From Bradyrhizobium sp. AZCC 1719 (GTDB lineage: Bacteria; Pseudomonadota; Alphaproteobacteria; Rhizobiales; Xanthobacteraceae): a DNA stretch of 64,000 nt. Both the position numbers and the translations under genes were made by a program. The notes under the pieces were generated by a model. It was not told the DNA's origin. It worked only from the letters and a program-made list of their open reading frames with translations, and did no database searches. Where the stretch lies: assembly GCF_036924525.1 (NCBI RefSeq), contig NZ_JAZHRU010000001.1, positions 3,377,001 to 3,441,000 on the forward strand, written 5' to 3'. Shown here one piece after another: positions 18,370 to 27,178 of the stretch (the stretch's first letter is position 1; every line of letters begins with the position of its first letter).

Positions 18370-18547
18370 GTCCACGGGCTTATCGACCAATGCGCAACTG
18401 TCTGCAACCCCCGGATGTACAGAGGGCCACGTCGAGATGATCTGACTTAGAATCCATCTAACTGAGACAAGCCGAGATCATACACGCTTGCGGTGCTGAT
18501 AGATTCACTCTCAATCGCATCCGCAGATATTCAACGTGGAACCGGTC

Positions 18548-18994
18548 ATGATAAAATCCGTCCCTCTCGAGCAGCATATCGATAGCTATCTGCCGGAGCG
18601 AATTGCAACCATATTGGTTCGCAGTCACCACGCGGGGCTCGTCAGCAAGGAGCCATCCACGCGCATTAACTACCTCCTCGAGATTGCGTCGCTCCATACC
18701 AGGGGTGAACTCCTCGGACAGCCTGGCCTCGGACGCCTGAGTTTGCAACGGATCGAGAAATGGATGGATTTTCATGGCCGCCGCCTTCGGCGCAACGATG
18801 AGAGTCTGGATAGCGTGATCTGCCGATTTGGCTTTCGGCAGGCTTTGCTCGAGAAGAAGGCCAGCCGGTCCGCGCCAAGATCCGTCATCTCGTCCGAGGA
18901 CAGGGACAAGATCTTGCGCGAGTTCGGTTCATACGGCGAGCGTGAAGATATCCGGCGGCCGGAACGGCGGATTGCGGTGAGCCAGGATACTTGA
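18548..18994 (+). CDS. Small protein with an RNA-polymerase alpha-CTD-like helix-hairpin-helix
   Basis: 148 residues. Residues about 38-82 (RINYLLEIASLHTRGELL followed by GQPGLGRLSLQRIEK) read like the DNA-binding core of the RNA polymerase alpha C-terminal domain. There the pattern is R-x-x-N-x-L, a G-D-L turn, L-x-x-P-N-L-G-x-x-S-L-x-x-I-x-x-x-L, then GL-L. The N-terminal 35 residues and the charged C-terminus (ending SSEDRDKILREF and beyond) are not recognised. Codon third positions are less GC-rich than in neighbouring genes. A standalone alpha-CTD-like protein might bind DNA or a regulator; function is unknown. An alternative GTG start lies at 18,536. Confidence 0.5.
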   Translation: MIKSVPLEQHIDSYLPERIATILVRSHHAGLVSKEPSTRINYLLEIASLHTRGELLGQPGLGRLSLQRIEKWMDFHGRRLRRNDESLDSVICRFGFRQALLEKKASRSAPRSVISSEDRDKILREFGSYGEREDIRRPERRIAVSQDT

Positions 18995-19029
18995 TGCGAG
19001 GGTGCCGCGCGTTCGCTACCGTTTACGTC

Positions 19030-19482
19030 TCATCCGCCAAAGCCGTAATATTCGCGAACCACGGGTTCGCGAAGCGGGCCCGGCTCGAATATTTCGATCA
19101 CGACTCCGTCCGGAGCGCCGAGCATGAAATAGCCGCCACCGCCGCCAAGTTGGCGGATCGGATTCGGAATGTTCAGGCCTGCGGCTTTCATTCGCTCGCA
19201 TAGCTCCTCGATGCCGACGACCTGCATTCCCAAATGATGAACGGCGTTCTTGCCATCGCCTCGCGGCTGCTGGTCGTAGAGATGCAACGCACCGATGCCG
19301 ACCTTCACGAAGACGTTGCGAGCGCCGGCGACGTCACCGTCCCACTTCACCTCCGCATCAAACCATTTTCGATAGAAATCGATGGTCGCGTCGATGTTGG
19401 ACGCGAAGAGATGGACGTGCTGCAGATGATAGCGCTGCCGGGTGCCATAAGGATACTGCCAGTCGTCCGGGGACGTCGTCAT
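19030..19482 (-). CDS. VOC-family (glyoxalase/bleomycin-resistance fold) protein
   Basis: 150 residues, one complete vicinal-oxygen-chelate unit. HLQHVHLFASNIDATIDFYRKWF is the typical first beta-alpha-beta module (shown here in overlapping parts), AVHHLGMQV begins the second module and GAPDGVVIEIFEP is the usual closing strand with the metal-ligand Glu. Candidate metal ligands are His in the first module, His in VHHLG and the Glu in VIEIFE. The family includes glyoxalases, dioxygenases and isomerases, so the reaction is not predictable. It stands alone on the minus strand, separate from the LysR gene by 108 bases. Confidence 0.85.
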   Translation of the reverse strand: MTTSPDDWQYPYGTRQRYHLQHVHLFASNIDATIDFYRKWFDAEVKWDGDVAGARNVFVKVGIGALHLYDQQPRGDGKNAVHHLGMQVVGIEELCERMKAAGLNIPNPIRQLGGGGGYFMLGAPDGVVIEIFEPGPLREPVVREYYGFGG

Positions 19483-19590
19483 GCCTGCTCCTTTCGGCGC
19501 GAAGGGCTGCGCCTTGAACCGTCGGATTGTCTGTGTCAGAGCAGCATCAGGCTGGCAAACGAGCTTTTTTGAACGCGCCTTGAGTGAAAC

Positions 19591-20520
19591 TCAACGCGCA
19601 TATTCTGCGCCCGCCTTCTTCTTCGCGGCGGGCTTCTTCGGCGCTTGCTGGCCACGCGAATTGTTCAGCCAGGCGACGAAAGCGGTCAGCGCGGGATCGT
19701 CAGCCATGCGCTGCTCGTATTCGAGTACGAACTGCCGGCGCGTCGGGCGAACGGCTGGATGGGCCTTGACGAGATTGCCGCGTGCGAGGTCGGGCGCGAG
19801 AAGGCCGTCGATGGCGATGGCGACGCCCATGCCGGCGGCGGCGGCTTCAATGGTCAGGCCGAGGCTTTCGAAGCTGCTGCCGCCCTGCACGGGCACGTCG
19901 GCGAATTGCGCGTGATCGAGCCACCGCCGCCAATCGTCCGGGCGTGGCCGCGCATGCAGGAGAGGAACGGCTGCGAAATCCACAGCGCCATTCTTCATAA
20001 ACTCCGGCGCGCAGACCGGCACGGTCGCGATCGGCATCAAGGAATGGGTGACGAGCCCGGCGCGAGGCTGCCCGTCCGAGACGGCGATCACCGCATCGTA
20101 ACGGCTGGCGAGAAGGTCGAGCGGATTGGAGCTGGTGTGCAGGTCGACTTCCAGATCGGGATAGGCCGCATTGAGCGTGGGCCAGATCGGCAGCAGAAAG
20201 CGCGAAACGAAGAAGCCATAGACCCCGATCGAAAGCCGCCTGAAGCGCCGCAACCGCAGCCCGTCGGCGGCATCTGCGATCCGGTCCAATGCCTCGCGGG
20301 CGGAATCGGCGAAGGTCTTGCCTGCGGAGGTGAGGACCAGGCCGCGCGAGCCGCGCAGAAAGAGTGCGGTCCCCATTCGCGCTTCCAGGGCGCGGACGTG
20401 CCGGCTCACGGCGCCGACCGTCACGTTCAGTTCGTCGGCTGCCCGGGTGATCGACAAGTGCCGTGCGGCGGCCTCGAACGCCCGCACCGCATGCAAGGGA
20501 GGAAGTCGTCGTGATGCCAT
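19591..20520 (-). CDS. LysR-family transcriptional regulator (GcvA-like)
   Basis: 309 residues. The N-terminal winged helix-turn-helix reads LPPLHAVRAFEAAARHLS then ITRAADELNVTVGAVSRHV, as in GcvA-type LysR proteins. The effector-binding domain spans about 90-290, with DLEVDLHTSSNPLDL and a later GLTIEAAAAGMGVAIA segment. The last 20 residues form a Lys/Ala/Pro-rich basic tail, unusual but common as an unstructured end in GC-rich genomes. It is divergent from the acyl-CoA dehydrogenase gene, and the 181-base gap is the likely site of its action, so it probably controls that dehydrogenase-hydratase pair. Confidence 0.92.
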   Translation of the reverse strand: MASRRLPPLHAVRAFEAAARHLSITRAADELNVTVGAVSRHVRALEARMGTALFLRGSRGLVLTSAGKTFADSAREALDRIADAADGLRLRRFRRLSIGVYGFFVSRFLLPIWPTLNAAYPDLEVDLHTSSNPLDLLASRYDAVIAVSDGQPRAGLVTHSLMPIATVPVCAPEFMKNGAVDFAAVPLLHARPRPDDWRRWLDHAQFADVPVQGGSSFESLGLTIEAAAAGMGVAIAIDGLLAPDLARGNLVKAHPAVRPTRRQFVLEYEQRMADDPALTAFVAWLNNSRGQQAPKKPAAKKKAGAEYAR

Positions 20521-20701
20521 CGCGGGAGCTTAGTGGAAAAGGGCCGGCCGGCAAACGGGGGGAACCGCAGCGTTGACTCTAGCTCAAGCCCCCGACCCAA
20601 GAAGTCGTTTGCACGGCTGCTCCCTGGGTCATACGCCGATATTTTCCGCCGATATCGTCCAGGCCGGTGCGCCCGGGCGGGCGGAGCCGAGGGAGATGCC
20701 C

Positions 20702-22453
20702 ATGACCATTCATGTCGATCTGACCGGCCGCGAGGCGGCGGCGCGGCGCTCCAGGGCACTGGCGCCGACCTGTCGCGGGCTGAACTATTATTCGCTCGAC
20801 CAAAGCCTGCGCGACCTCTTGCCCCATTACATGGAGGCACCGCTGCTGGCGCATCTCGCGCCGCACCTTTCGGAACTCGGCGAACTCGCCGGAGGCCGGC
20901 TGCATGATTTGTCGGACCAAGCCGAGCGCCATCAGCCGGTGCTGCATCCGCGCGACGGTTACGGCCGCGACGAGGAGTGGGTCGAGTATCACCCTGCGTA
21001 CCGCGAGATGGAAAGCATCGCGTTCGGAAAATTCGGCATGCACGCGATGTGCAATCGCGGCGGCGTCTTGGGTTGGCCGTCGCCGATGCCGCCGATCGCA
21101 AAATACGTATTCCACTATCTGTTCGCGCAAGCCGAGTTCGGCCTGCTTTGTCCGGTCAACCTCACCGACAGCTCTTCGGAGCTGGTGCGCCGCTTCGGCA
21201 CGGATGAGCTGCGCCAGCAATATCTCGAACGGATGTGGAGCCAGGATCCTGCCGCGCTGCTCAAGTGTGCGCAATTCATGACCGAGAAGACCGGCGGCTC
21301 CGACGTCGGCGCCGGTGAACTCGTTGCTGTCAGCGACGGCAAGGATTGGAAGCTGTGGGGCGAAAAGTGGTTCTGCTCGAACGTCGACGCCGAACTAGCC
21401 GTGTTGCTCGCCCGGCCCGAAGGCGCGGTGGCCGGCGGCCGCGGGCTCGGTCTGTTCCTGATGCCAAAAGTGCTTCCCGATGGACGGCGGAATTCGTACC
21501 GGATCCTGCGGTTGAAGGACAAGCTCGGCAGCCGCACCATGGCCAGCGGCGAGATCGTGTTCGAGGGCGCCACAGCCTACCAGCTCGGCGAGCTCGATCA
21601 GGGCCTCAAGCACATGCTGGTGATGGTGAATTCGAGCCGGGTGTCGCACCTTGCGCGCGCGGCCGGCATGATGCGGCGATGCCTCAATGAGGCGATGATC
21701 GCCGCGCGGCATCGCAACGCGTTCGGCCGCACGGTGATCGACCATCCGCTGATGCGCCGGCAGTTGCTCAAGCTCATGGTCCCGACCGAGCAGGCGCTGT
21801 CGGCGCTACTGTACTCGGCAACCGCGTCCGACAAGGTGCTGCGGCTGCTGACGCCGATCGCAAAATATCGGGCGTGCCGGGACAACGTCACGGTCGCCAC
21901 GGGTGCGATGGAGGCCCGCGGCGGCAACGGCTACATCGAGGACTGGCCGAACGCGCGGCTGGTTCGCGATGCCCATCTCGGCCTGTTGTGGGAGGGCACC
22001 AGCAACATCAACGCGCTCGATGCGGTCCAGCGCGCGGTCGGAAAGGCGCGCGGCCATGAAGCGTTGTGTGACGATCTCGGCCGTCGGTTGGACGATACCG
22101 CCGGGATGCCGGGGCAGTTTCGGACGCGCCTTTCCGGCGCGCTGACGGATGCGATGCGCTTTGCGGAACAGGTTGCGGCGGATCCCGAGAACGAGCGTTT
22201 TTGCAGGATCGCCGCCGGAAAGCTGTACCACGCGACGACGGCTGCGCTATTGGCGTCCGAGGGCACGCGCCTCGGCAATGCCGGCGGCGATGCACGCCGC
22301 CTGCTGCTTTCGCGTTTTGTCCTCGAGCATCGCTTGGCCGAACCTTCGTCCACTAATCTGCAGGCGCAGCATTGGGAGAAGGCAGCGATCGATTTGCTGC
22401 TCGGTGACGCGCCGGTCCCGATGCGCGAGGCTGCCGCGCTGGTGCAGGGCTAG
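20702..22453 (+). CDS. Acyl-CoA dehydrogenase family protein, AidB-like
   Basis: 583 residues, longer than the ~380-residue core enzymes and in the range of the AidB-like branch. Recognisable pieces are FMTEKTGGSDVGAGE (FAD and substrate region), LGSRTMASGEIVFEGA, the helix RHRNAFGRTVIDHPLMRRQL and MEARGGNGYIEDWP with LWEGTSNINALD near the catalytic region. The AidB family binds FAD; real acyl-CoA activity is variable, so oxidation of a CoA thioester is family-based inference. ATG at 20,702 is chosen because GAGGGAG lies at good spacing; an ATG two codons earlier is possible. It is followed after 3 bases by the hydratase gene. Confidence 0.85.
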   Translation: MTIHVDLTGREAAARRSRALAPTCRGLNYYSLDQSLRDLLPHYMEAPLLAHLAPHLSELGELAGGRLHDLSDQAERHQPVLHPRDGYGRDEEWVEYHPAYREMESIAFGKFGMHAMCNRGGVLGWPSPMPPIAKYVFHYLFAQAEFGLLCPVNLTDSSSELVRRFGTDELRQQYLERMWSQDPAALLKCAQFMTEKTGGSDVGAGELVAVSDGKDWKLWGEKWFCSNVDAELAVLLARPEGAVAGGRGLGLFLMPKVLPDGRRNSYRILRLKDKLGSRTMASGEIVFEGATAYQLGELDQGLKHMLVMVNSSRVSHLARAAGMMRRCLNEAMIAARHRNAFGRTVIDHPLMRRQLLKLMVPTEQALSALLYSATASDKVLRLLTPIAKYRACRDNVTVATGAMEARGGNGYIEDWPNARLVRDAHLGLLWEGTSNINALDAVQRAVGKARGHEALCDDLGRRLDDTAGMPGQFRTRLSGALTDAMRFAEQVAADPENERFCRIAAGKLYHATTAALLASEGTRLGNAGGDARRLLLSRFVLEHRLAEPSSTNLQAQHWEKAAIDLLLGDAPVPMREAAALVQG

Positions 22454-22456
22454 GTC

Positions 22457-23239
22457 ATGGACATCGCTCACCAACGCGAACTCGCCCGCCTGCTCGCGAC
22501 GCTGCGCCGTGATGGACGCCCGCAAAGCGGCCTCGATCAACGGCTGGTGCCGCCTGACAAGGCGACAGCCTATCGCGTCGCCGGCATGGTCGCGGAGGAA
22601 CTGGGCTGGGAGGTCGTCGGCTGGAAGATCGCCGGCATGAAGGAGGGGCTGCAGCGTCAGCTTCGCACGGACTCGCCGATCTATGGCCGGGTGTTCGCAC
22701 CGATCATGGAGTCGCCGGCCAGCGTCGAGCACGCCAAACTCTGCAGCCCGATTCCCGAAGTCGAGTATCAGGCGCGCTTGGGCGTCGATCTGCCGCCGCG
22801 CGAAAAGCCCTACACGCTGGCGGAGGTCACCGAGGCGGTAGCGTCGCTGCATACGGGAATCGAACTCGCCGAATGCCGCTTCGTCCACGACGCCGCATTT
22901 CCGCCGCTGCCCGCGATTCTCGCCGATGGCGCGGGAAGCGGCACCATCGTTTGCGGCGCCGCGATCCCCGATTGGAAGACGCGCGATATCGCCGGACAGG
23001 AAGTGTTGTTGACCTGTAATGGCACGCTGCGCCGAAAGGGCACGGCGGGGGAGGCGCTCGACCATCCGATGGTGCCGCTCACCTGGCTCGCCAACGAGCT
23101 CTCGCGCACCGGCATCGGAATGAAGGCGGGACAGACCGTCAGCACGGGAACGCTGACGGGCATGTTGCGGCCGAAGCCCGGTGAGGCCTATGTCGCGGAT
23201 TTCGGCCCGTTCGGAACCGTTACGGCGACCTATGCGTGA
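22457..23239 (+). CDS. 2-keto-4-pentenoate hydratase / fumarylacetoacetate hydrolase family protein
   Basis: 260 residues, the normal length of MhpD-type hydratases. GWKIAGMKEGLQ, YGRVFAPIM, PEVEYQARLGVDLPPR (metal-binding Glu region), HTGIELAECRF and the C-terminal GQTVSTGTLTGMLRPKPGE match the family. MhpD hydrates 2-hydroxypentadienoate in meta-cleavage pathways. Here it is translated right after an AidB-like dehydrogenase with no ring-cleavage enzyme next to it, so the substrate could be another 2-oxo-enoic acid. Confidence 0.85.
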   Translation: MDIAHQRELARLLATLRRDGRPQSGLDQRLVPPDKATAYRVAGMVAEELGWEVVGWKIAGMKEGLQRQLRTDSPIYGRVFAPIMESPASVEHAKLCSPIPEVEYQARLGVDLPPREKPYTLAEVTEAVASLHTGIELAECRFVHDAAFPPLPAILADGAGSGTIVCGAAIPDWKTRDIAGQEVLLTCNGTLRRKGTAGEALDHPMVPLTWLANELSRTGIGMKAGQTVSTGTLTGMLRPKPGEAYVADFGPFGTVTATYA

Positions 23240-23260
23240 AGGGCCGCGGCCAGGCCGGTC

Positions 23261-23575
23261 TCACTTGCCCTGTTCGGGAAGGTCGCCAAGAAGATTCGAC
23301 AGCCTGACCGCAAGCTTTCGCAGCCGGACATTCTCCTCGATCAGCAGCCCGAGATCGCCGCTTTCCTGGTGCCGCGCGCCATCTCTGCGAAGTCCGTCGG
23401 CTTCGTCGAGCAGGGGCGATAGCGCGGCAAGGAGGGCGTCGCCTCGAAGCGGCGCGTTGCGCGCTTGAAGGTCGTACTTGCCCTGACGCAGCGGCACGAC
23501 GTTGTCGCGATGTCCGGCGTCCTGAAATGCATCGACGCCGGCCTGTCTGGCACGCGGTGAGGGTTCGATACTCAT
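23261..23575 (-). CDS. Small coiled-coil protein with LIEEN-x-RLR-x-L motif, function unknown
   Basis: 104 residues from the ATG at 23,575. The C-terminal third (LLIEENVRLRKLAVRLSNLL) is a short predicted coiled coil. The same pattern, LIEENARLRELLSQLSDLI, ends the protein at 24,829-25,074, so the two look like distant paralogues. No domain name is recognised and there is no signal peptide. It is convergent with the hydratase gene (21-base gap). Confidence 0.65.
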   Translation of the reverse strand: MSIEPSPRARQAGVDAFQDAGHRDNVVPLRQGKYDLQARNAPLRGDALLAALSPLLDEADGLRRDGARHQESGDLGLLIEENVRLRKLAVRLSNLLGDLPEQGK

Positions 23576-23803
23576 GACAATTTCCTGATCACAAGGTGGC
23601 GCAGTCGCCTTTTCAGCGACGAACTTTCCATTGAGTCCGGGGCAAATTTGCGTCGGAAAGGCAACGGCGAAAAGGCTCGCCAGATAGTTCATGCGTCGCT
23701 CGAGTCACACGGCAGATCGGATTAGGCCTAATTTTTGACGTACCGCCGGCCTTTCTGGCGTTCCGGGGTGGGCTGGGGAGCAAACCACCTTAGGGGCGTA
23801 CCG

Positions 23804-24004
23804 ATGACGGATTTCCTGACCAATGCGGAGCACTGGCGCAAGCGCGCGGAACGGACGAGGGAGCTGGCTGCCGTTGCCGTCAAGGACCAGGGGCGCCTGC
23901 TCAAGGTGGCGGAAGAATACGATCGCCTGGCGGCGCTCGCCGAACGGCGGCGAAGCGCGCCGGTTCCGCCCGGTCCCTACGTTCCGGCAAGCCGGCCCGA
24001 ATAA
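23804..24004 (+). CDS. Small WRKRAE-type protein, function unknown
   Basis: 66 residues. It begins MTDFLTNAEHWRKRAERTREL and continues with KVAEEYDRLAALAERR, a charged helical pair. I recall many short Bradyrhizobium proteins with an NAEHWR-x-RAEE-R opening and a DYDRLA block, of unknown role. A weak purine stretch (AGGGG) precedes the ATG. The Pro-rich tail is probably disordered. Confidence 0.65.
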   Translation: MTDFLTNAEHWRKRAERTRELAAVAVKDQGRLLKVAEEYDRLAALAERRRSAPVPPGPYVPASRPE

Positions 24005-24221
24005 ACCCTTCAATCGAAAAGCCGTCGTAAGAGGCGGGCCGTTTCCGCTTCCGCAGGCGCGTGGCTGCGTCATCGCGGCGGAGAAACGCGCCGCATACCC
24101 CAGATGTGTGACCTCTAAAACACAACTGCCAAGCAACGTTCAAGCCATTGTGATCGCGTGATTGCGGTCGAATCAACGAATCGCCTAGACCGTTAGCGGG
24201 GCTGGGAAGCGGAGAGTTAGT

Positions 24222-24320
24222 ATGAGAGTCGCTTCCTTAGAAAGTGTACTGACGGCGGCTACGCTGGTATTGGCCATCGTCATCGTGCTGTGGGGAATCA
24301 AGATTTTCCACGGTGTGTGA
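24222..24320 (+). CDS. Candidate 32-residue single-pass membrane peptide
   Basis: ATG at 24,222 follows GGAGAG by a good distance. The peptide opens MRVASLESVL, then has one hydrophobic helix (TLVLAIVIVLWGIKIF) and ends HGV. Miniproteins of this form often modulate membrane complexes, but no family is recognised. The ribosome-binding site and the clean hydrophobic helix are the only support. Confidence 0.45.
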   Translation: MRVASLESVLTAATLVLAIVIVLWGIKIFHGV

Positions 24321-24541
24321 ACAGGCGAGCTGGCGTCGAACTAGAGACCTCCGGTCAAGAAGAGGCTCGCGACCAAGGCAGAGGCAAAGGCGTCACTTCC
24401 GCGGCGGCGGAGGCCTTCTTGTTCCTGGTTGCCCGACGCATCGTTCGCCGGAGGCTTGTCCCTTCCGACGCGTATCGAGTTTGATTTACGGCCTGGCGCG
24501 ATACCGCACGGGCCGCGAGAGGCATTGGTTTCAAATTCCGC

Positions 24542-24634
24542 ATGCATTTTGGTTATTATCTGATGATCGCAGCCCTTGTTCTCATGGGGCTTGAGGTTCT
24601 TTACGCGCTCTATCAATTGTCGACGTTTCTCTAG
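24542..24634 (+). CDS. Candidate 30-residue single-pass membrane peptide
   Basis: ATG at 24,542; the peptide is MHFGYYLMIAALVLMGLEV followed by LYALYQLSTFL, essentially one transmembrane helix. There is no clear Shine-Dalgarno sequence, so support is weaker than for the peptide at 24,222. The surrounding 24,005-24,828 stretch otherwise holds nothing I can support. Confidence 0.3.
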   Translation: MHFGYYLMIAALVLMGLEVLYALYQLSTFL

Positions 24635-24828
24635 ATCGCACGCGCAGGCTGCAGGTTTGCCCCGCGCGGGCCTTACGACTTGCCGCAATCACGCCGCTTT
24701 AGCGCCGGGGTCGTCTCCGCACGATTCCAATTTTAGTCGCAAATTTGCCTGCCGACTCACCTCATTCTCCGCGCGCGAGACAGGGTGACTGGGGGCACGT
24801 TCCGCTTTTTAAAATTGGAGTATCAATC

Positions 24829-25074
24829 ATGCGAGTAGACCATCCGCAGCTTAATAAGCGAGACCGCCGCGCTGAACCTTCATTTTGGGTTGAGGAACCG
24901 ACCGACGACGCTCTTTCACTGCTTGAGAATGCCCTGCGCGGGGACGAGCCCGCCCTTCGTCGAAACGAAAAGGCCGACGAAGCCCATGCGCTGATCGAGG
25001 AGAATGCCAGGCTTCGGGAGCTTTTGTCCCAGCTTTCGGACCTGATCCGCAAAAACGGCATTCAGACGCGCTAG
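24829..25074 (+). CDS. Small coiled-coil protein, LIEEN family, function unknown
   Basis: 81 residues. ATG at 24,829 is preceded by TTGGAG at 8 bases. The N-terminal half is acidic and charged; the C-terminal half contains LIEENARLRELLSQLSDLI, a short coiled coil also seen in the protein at 23,261-23,575. It is followed by a strong terminator hairpin. No enzyme motif or signal peptide is visible. Confidence 0.7.
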   Translation: MRVDHPQLNKRDRRAEPSFWVEEPTDDALSLLENALRGDEPALRRNEKADEAHALIEENARLRELLSQLSDLIRKNGIQTR

Positions 25075-25096
25075 ACCAGCGCCACGATCTGATTTC

Positions 25097-25151
25097 GGCC
25101 CCGCCCCGGCAAGAAGCGTTGAACCGCTGCCGGGGCGGGGCCGCATTGTTT
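25097..25151 (+). terminator. Rho-independent-type terminator after the coiled-coil gene
   Basis: A perfect 14-bp stem (GGCCCCGCCCCGGC at 25,097-25,110 with GCCGGGGCGGGGCC at 25,129-25,142) has an 18-base loop and is followed by an interrupted T tract (ATTGTTTT). It lies 22 bases after the stop codon of the 24,829 gene and also separates it from the convergent peptide transporter operon. Confidence 0.7.
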
Positions 25152-25220
25152 TCAAGGAATGAATTCTTTGCCGCCGCCGCATGAGAAGCGGCGGATGGCC
25201 CGGCCGGACACGCGCCACCA

Positions 25221-26189
25221 TCAGGCCAGATGACACGCCACGAAATGCCCGTCGCTGCCTTGCTTCAATTCGGGCGCGCTCTCACGGCAGCGCGGTTCGG
25301 CGATCGGGCAGCGGGTGTGGAAGTGGCAGCCGCGCGGCGGGTTCATCGGGCTCGGCACGTCGCCCTGCAGCCGGATCCGCTTACGCTTCACCTTCGGGTC
25401 CGGCACCGGCACGGCGGAAAGCAGCGCCTGCGTGTAGGGATGTCGGGGATTGCGGTAGAGGTCGCTCGCGTCAGCCAGCTCGACGATGCGGCCGAGATAC
25501 ATCACCGCGACGCGGTCGGAAATATGCTCGACCACGGAGAGATCGTGGGCAACGAACAGATAGGTGAGCCCGAGCTCGGCCTGCAGGTCTTCCAACAGAT
25601 TGATCACCTGCGCCTGAATGGAGACGTCGAGCGCGGAAACCGGCTCGTCGCAGACGACGAACTTGGGTTCCACCGCAAGCGCGCGCGCAATCACGATGCG
25701 CTGGCGCTGGCCGCCGGAAAATTCATGCGGGTAGCGGCGCATGTGCTCAGCCTTCAACCCGACCTTGACGAGCAGGCTCGCTACGCGGTCATCCCGCTCG
25801 CTTGCCGAGGAAGCGAGCGCGTGGATGGTGAAGGCTTCGCCGAGAATCGCGCCGACGGTCATGCGCGGATTGAGCGAGGCAAAGGGGTCCTGGAAGACGA
25901 TCTGCATGTTGCGCCGCATGGCGCGCAAGTCGCCGCCGGAAAGGCCTCGCACGTCGCGCCCGTCGAAGACGATCTCGCCTTCGCTGGGTTCGACCAGGCG
26001 CAGCACGCAGCGCGCGGTGGTGGACTTGCCGCAACCGGACTCGCCGACCAGCCCGAGCGTTTCGCCGCGATTGACTGCAAACGACACGCCGTCCACCGCA
26101 TGCACGCGCCCGACCTCGCGCGAAAGGAATCCGCCCTTGACGGGAAAGTGTTTTTTCAGATCGGTAACGCGCAGCAGGGGTTCGCTCAT
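25221..26189 (-). CDS. Oligopeptide/dipeptide ABC transporter ATP-binding protein (DppF/OppF type)
   Basis: 322 residues from the ATG at 26,189. Walker A is GESGCGKST, the signature SGGQRQRI and Walker [13 protein letters not shown]. The C-terminal oligopeptide-transporter extension has the Cys-rich [14 protein letters not shown] motif that typifies OppD/DppD/OppF proteins. It is the last gene of a five-gene minus-strand operon and overlaps the preceding ATPase gene by 4 bases (ATGA). Confidence 0.92.
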   Translation of the reverse strand: MSEPLLRVTDLKKHFPVKGGFLSREVGRVHAVDGVSFAVNRGETLGLVGESGCGKSTTARCVLRLVEPSEGEIVFDGRDVRGLSGGDLRAMRRNMQIVFQDPFASLNPRMTVGAILGEAFTIHALASSASERDDRVASLLVKVGLKAEHMRRYPHEFSGGQRQRIVIARALAVEPKFVVCDEPVSALDVSIQAQVINLLEDLQAELGLTYLFVAHDLSVVEHISDRVAVMYLGRIVELADASDLYRNPRHPYTQALLSAVPVPDPKVKRKRIRLQGDVPSPMNPPRGCHFHTRCPIAEPRCRESAPELKQGSDGHFVACHLA

Positions 26190-27178
26190 GCCGTCTCTCC
26201 GCGCACTTCTCCGAGGTGACACGCCATGCGATGGCCCGGTGCGACCTCGCGCAGCACCGGCTCCTGTTCGGCGCAACGACCAAACGCGTAGCGGCAGCGT
26301 GGCGCGAACCGGCAGCCGGGCGCGGGATTGATCAGGATCGGCACCGAGCCGCCGATCGCTTCCAGCCGGGTCTTGTGCGCGCTGGCGAGATCGATGCGCG
26401 GGATCGAGCGGATCAGGCCCTGCGTGTAGGGATGGTGCGGGCTTTCGAACAGGCTGTCGACATCGGCCTCTTCGACCACCTTGCCGGCATACATGACGAC
26501 GACCCGCTGCGCGGTTTCGGCCACCACGCCCATGGCGTGGGTGATCAGCATCACCGCCATGCCGAAGCGTTCCTTCATGTCCTGCAGAAGATCGAGAATT
26601 TGCGCCTGGATAGTCACGTCGAGCGCGGTGGTCGGCTCGTCGGCGATGACGAGCTTGGGCTTGCAGGCAAGCGCCATCGCGATCATGACGCGCTGGCGCA
26701 TGCCGCCCGAGAACTGATGCGGGTAATCGTGGACGCGGGCTTCCGCGTTGGGGATCTGCACAAGCTTGAACAGCTCGACCGTGCGGGCGAGCGCGTCCTT
26801 GCTCGAGAGGCCCTCGTGGCGGCGCAAGCTCTCGGCAACCTGTTCGCCGACAGTCAACACCGGGTTTAGCGAGGTCATCGGCTCCTGGAAGATGAAGCCG
26901 ATATCCTTGGCGCGGATGTCGTCGAGCTCGCTACTGGTGAGCGGCACGAGGTCGCGGCCTTCGAACATGATTTGGCCTTCGACGATGCGGCCTGGCGGCA
27001 TCGGAATGAGCTTCAGAACCGACATGGCTGTCACGGTCTTACCGCAGCCGGATTCGCCGACCACGCAGAGCGTCTCGCCCTTGTTGAGCGTGATGTCGAC
27101 GCCGTCGACCGCCCTCAGCATGCCGTCGTCGGTAGCGAAGTGGGTTTTCAGGCCCTTGATTTCGAGCAATGGGGCCAT
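26186..27178 (-). CDS. Oligopeptide/dipeptide ABC transporter ATP-binding protein (DppD/OppD type)
   Basis: 330 residues. Walker A GESGCGKT, signature SGGMRQRV, Walker [15 protein letters not shown], switch His in LITHAMG. The C-terminal extension has [14 protein letters not shown]. It overlaps the permease gene by one base (TGATG) upstream and the second ATPase gene by four bases downstream, so translation of the cassette is tightly coupled. It pairs with the DppF-type subunit to drive import. Confidence 0.92.
   Translation of the reverse strand: MAPLLEIKGLKTHFATDDGMLRAVDGVDITLNKGETLCVVGESGCGKTVTAMSVLKLIPMPPGRIVEGQIMFEGRDLVPLTSSELDDIRAKDIGFIFQEPMTSLNPVLTVGEQVAESLRRHEGLSSKDALARTVELFKLVQIPNAEARVHDYPHQFSGGMRQRVMIAMALACKPKLVIADEPTTALDVTIQAQILDLLQDMKERFGMAVMLITHAMGVVAETAQRVVVMYAGKVVEEADVDSLFESPHHPYTQGLIRSIPRIDLASAHKTRLEAIGGSVPILINPAPGCRFAPRCRYAFGRCAEQEPVLREVAPGHRMACHLGEVRGETA

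Noticed and set aside
18458-18775. A 105-codon minus-strand frame opposite the alpha-CTD-like gene
   Set aside because: The plus strand carries the recognisable helix-hairpin-helix pattern, and the minus-strand translation matches nothing.
24341-24688. A 115-codon minus-strand frame and overlapping plus-strand frames at 24.3-24.7 kb
   Set aside because: None has a ribosome-binding site, conserved motif or codon pattern better than the others, so no gene is called there beyond the two short membrane peptides.
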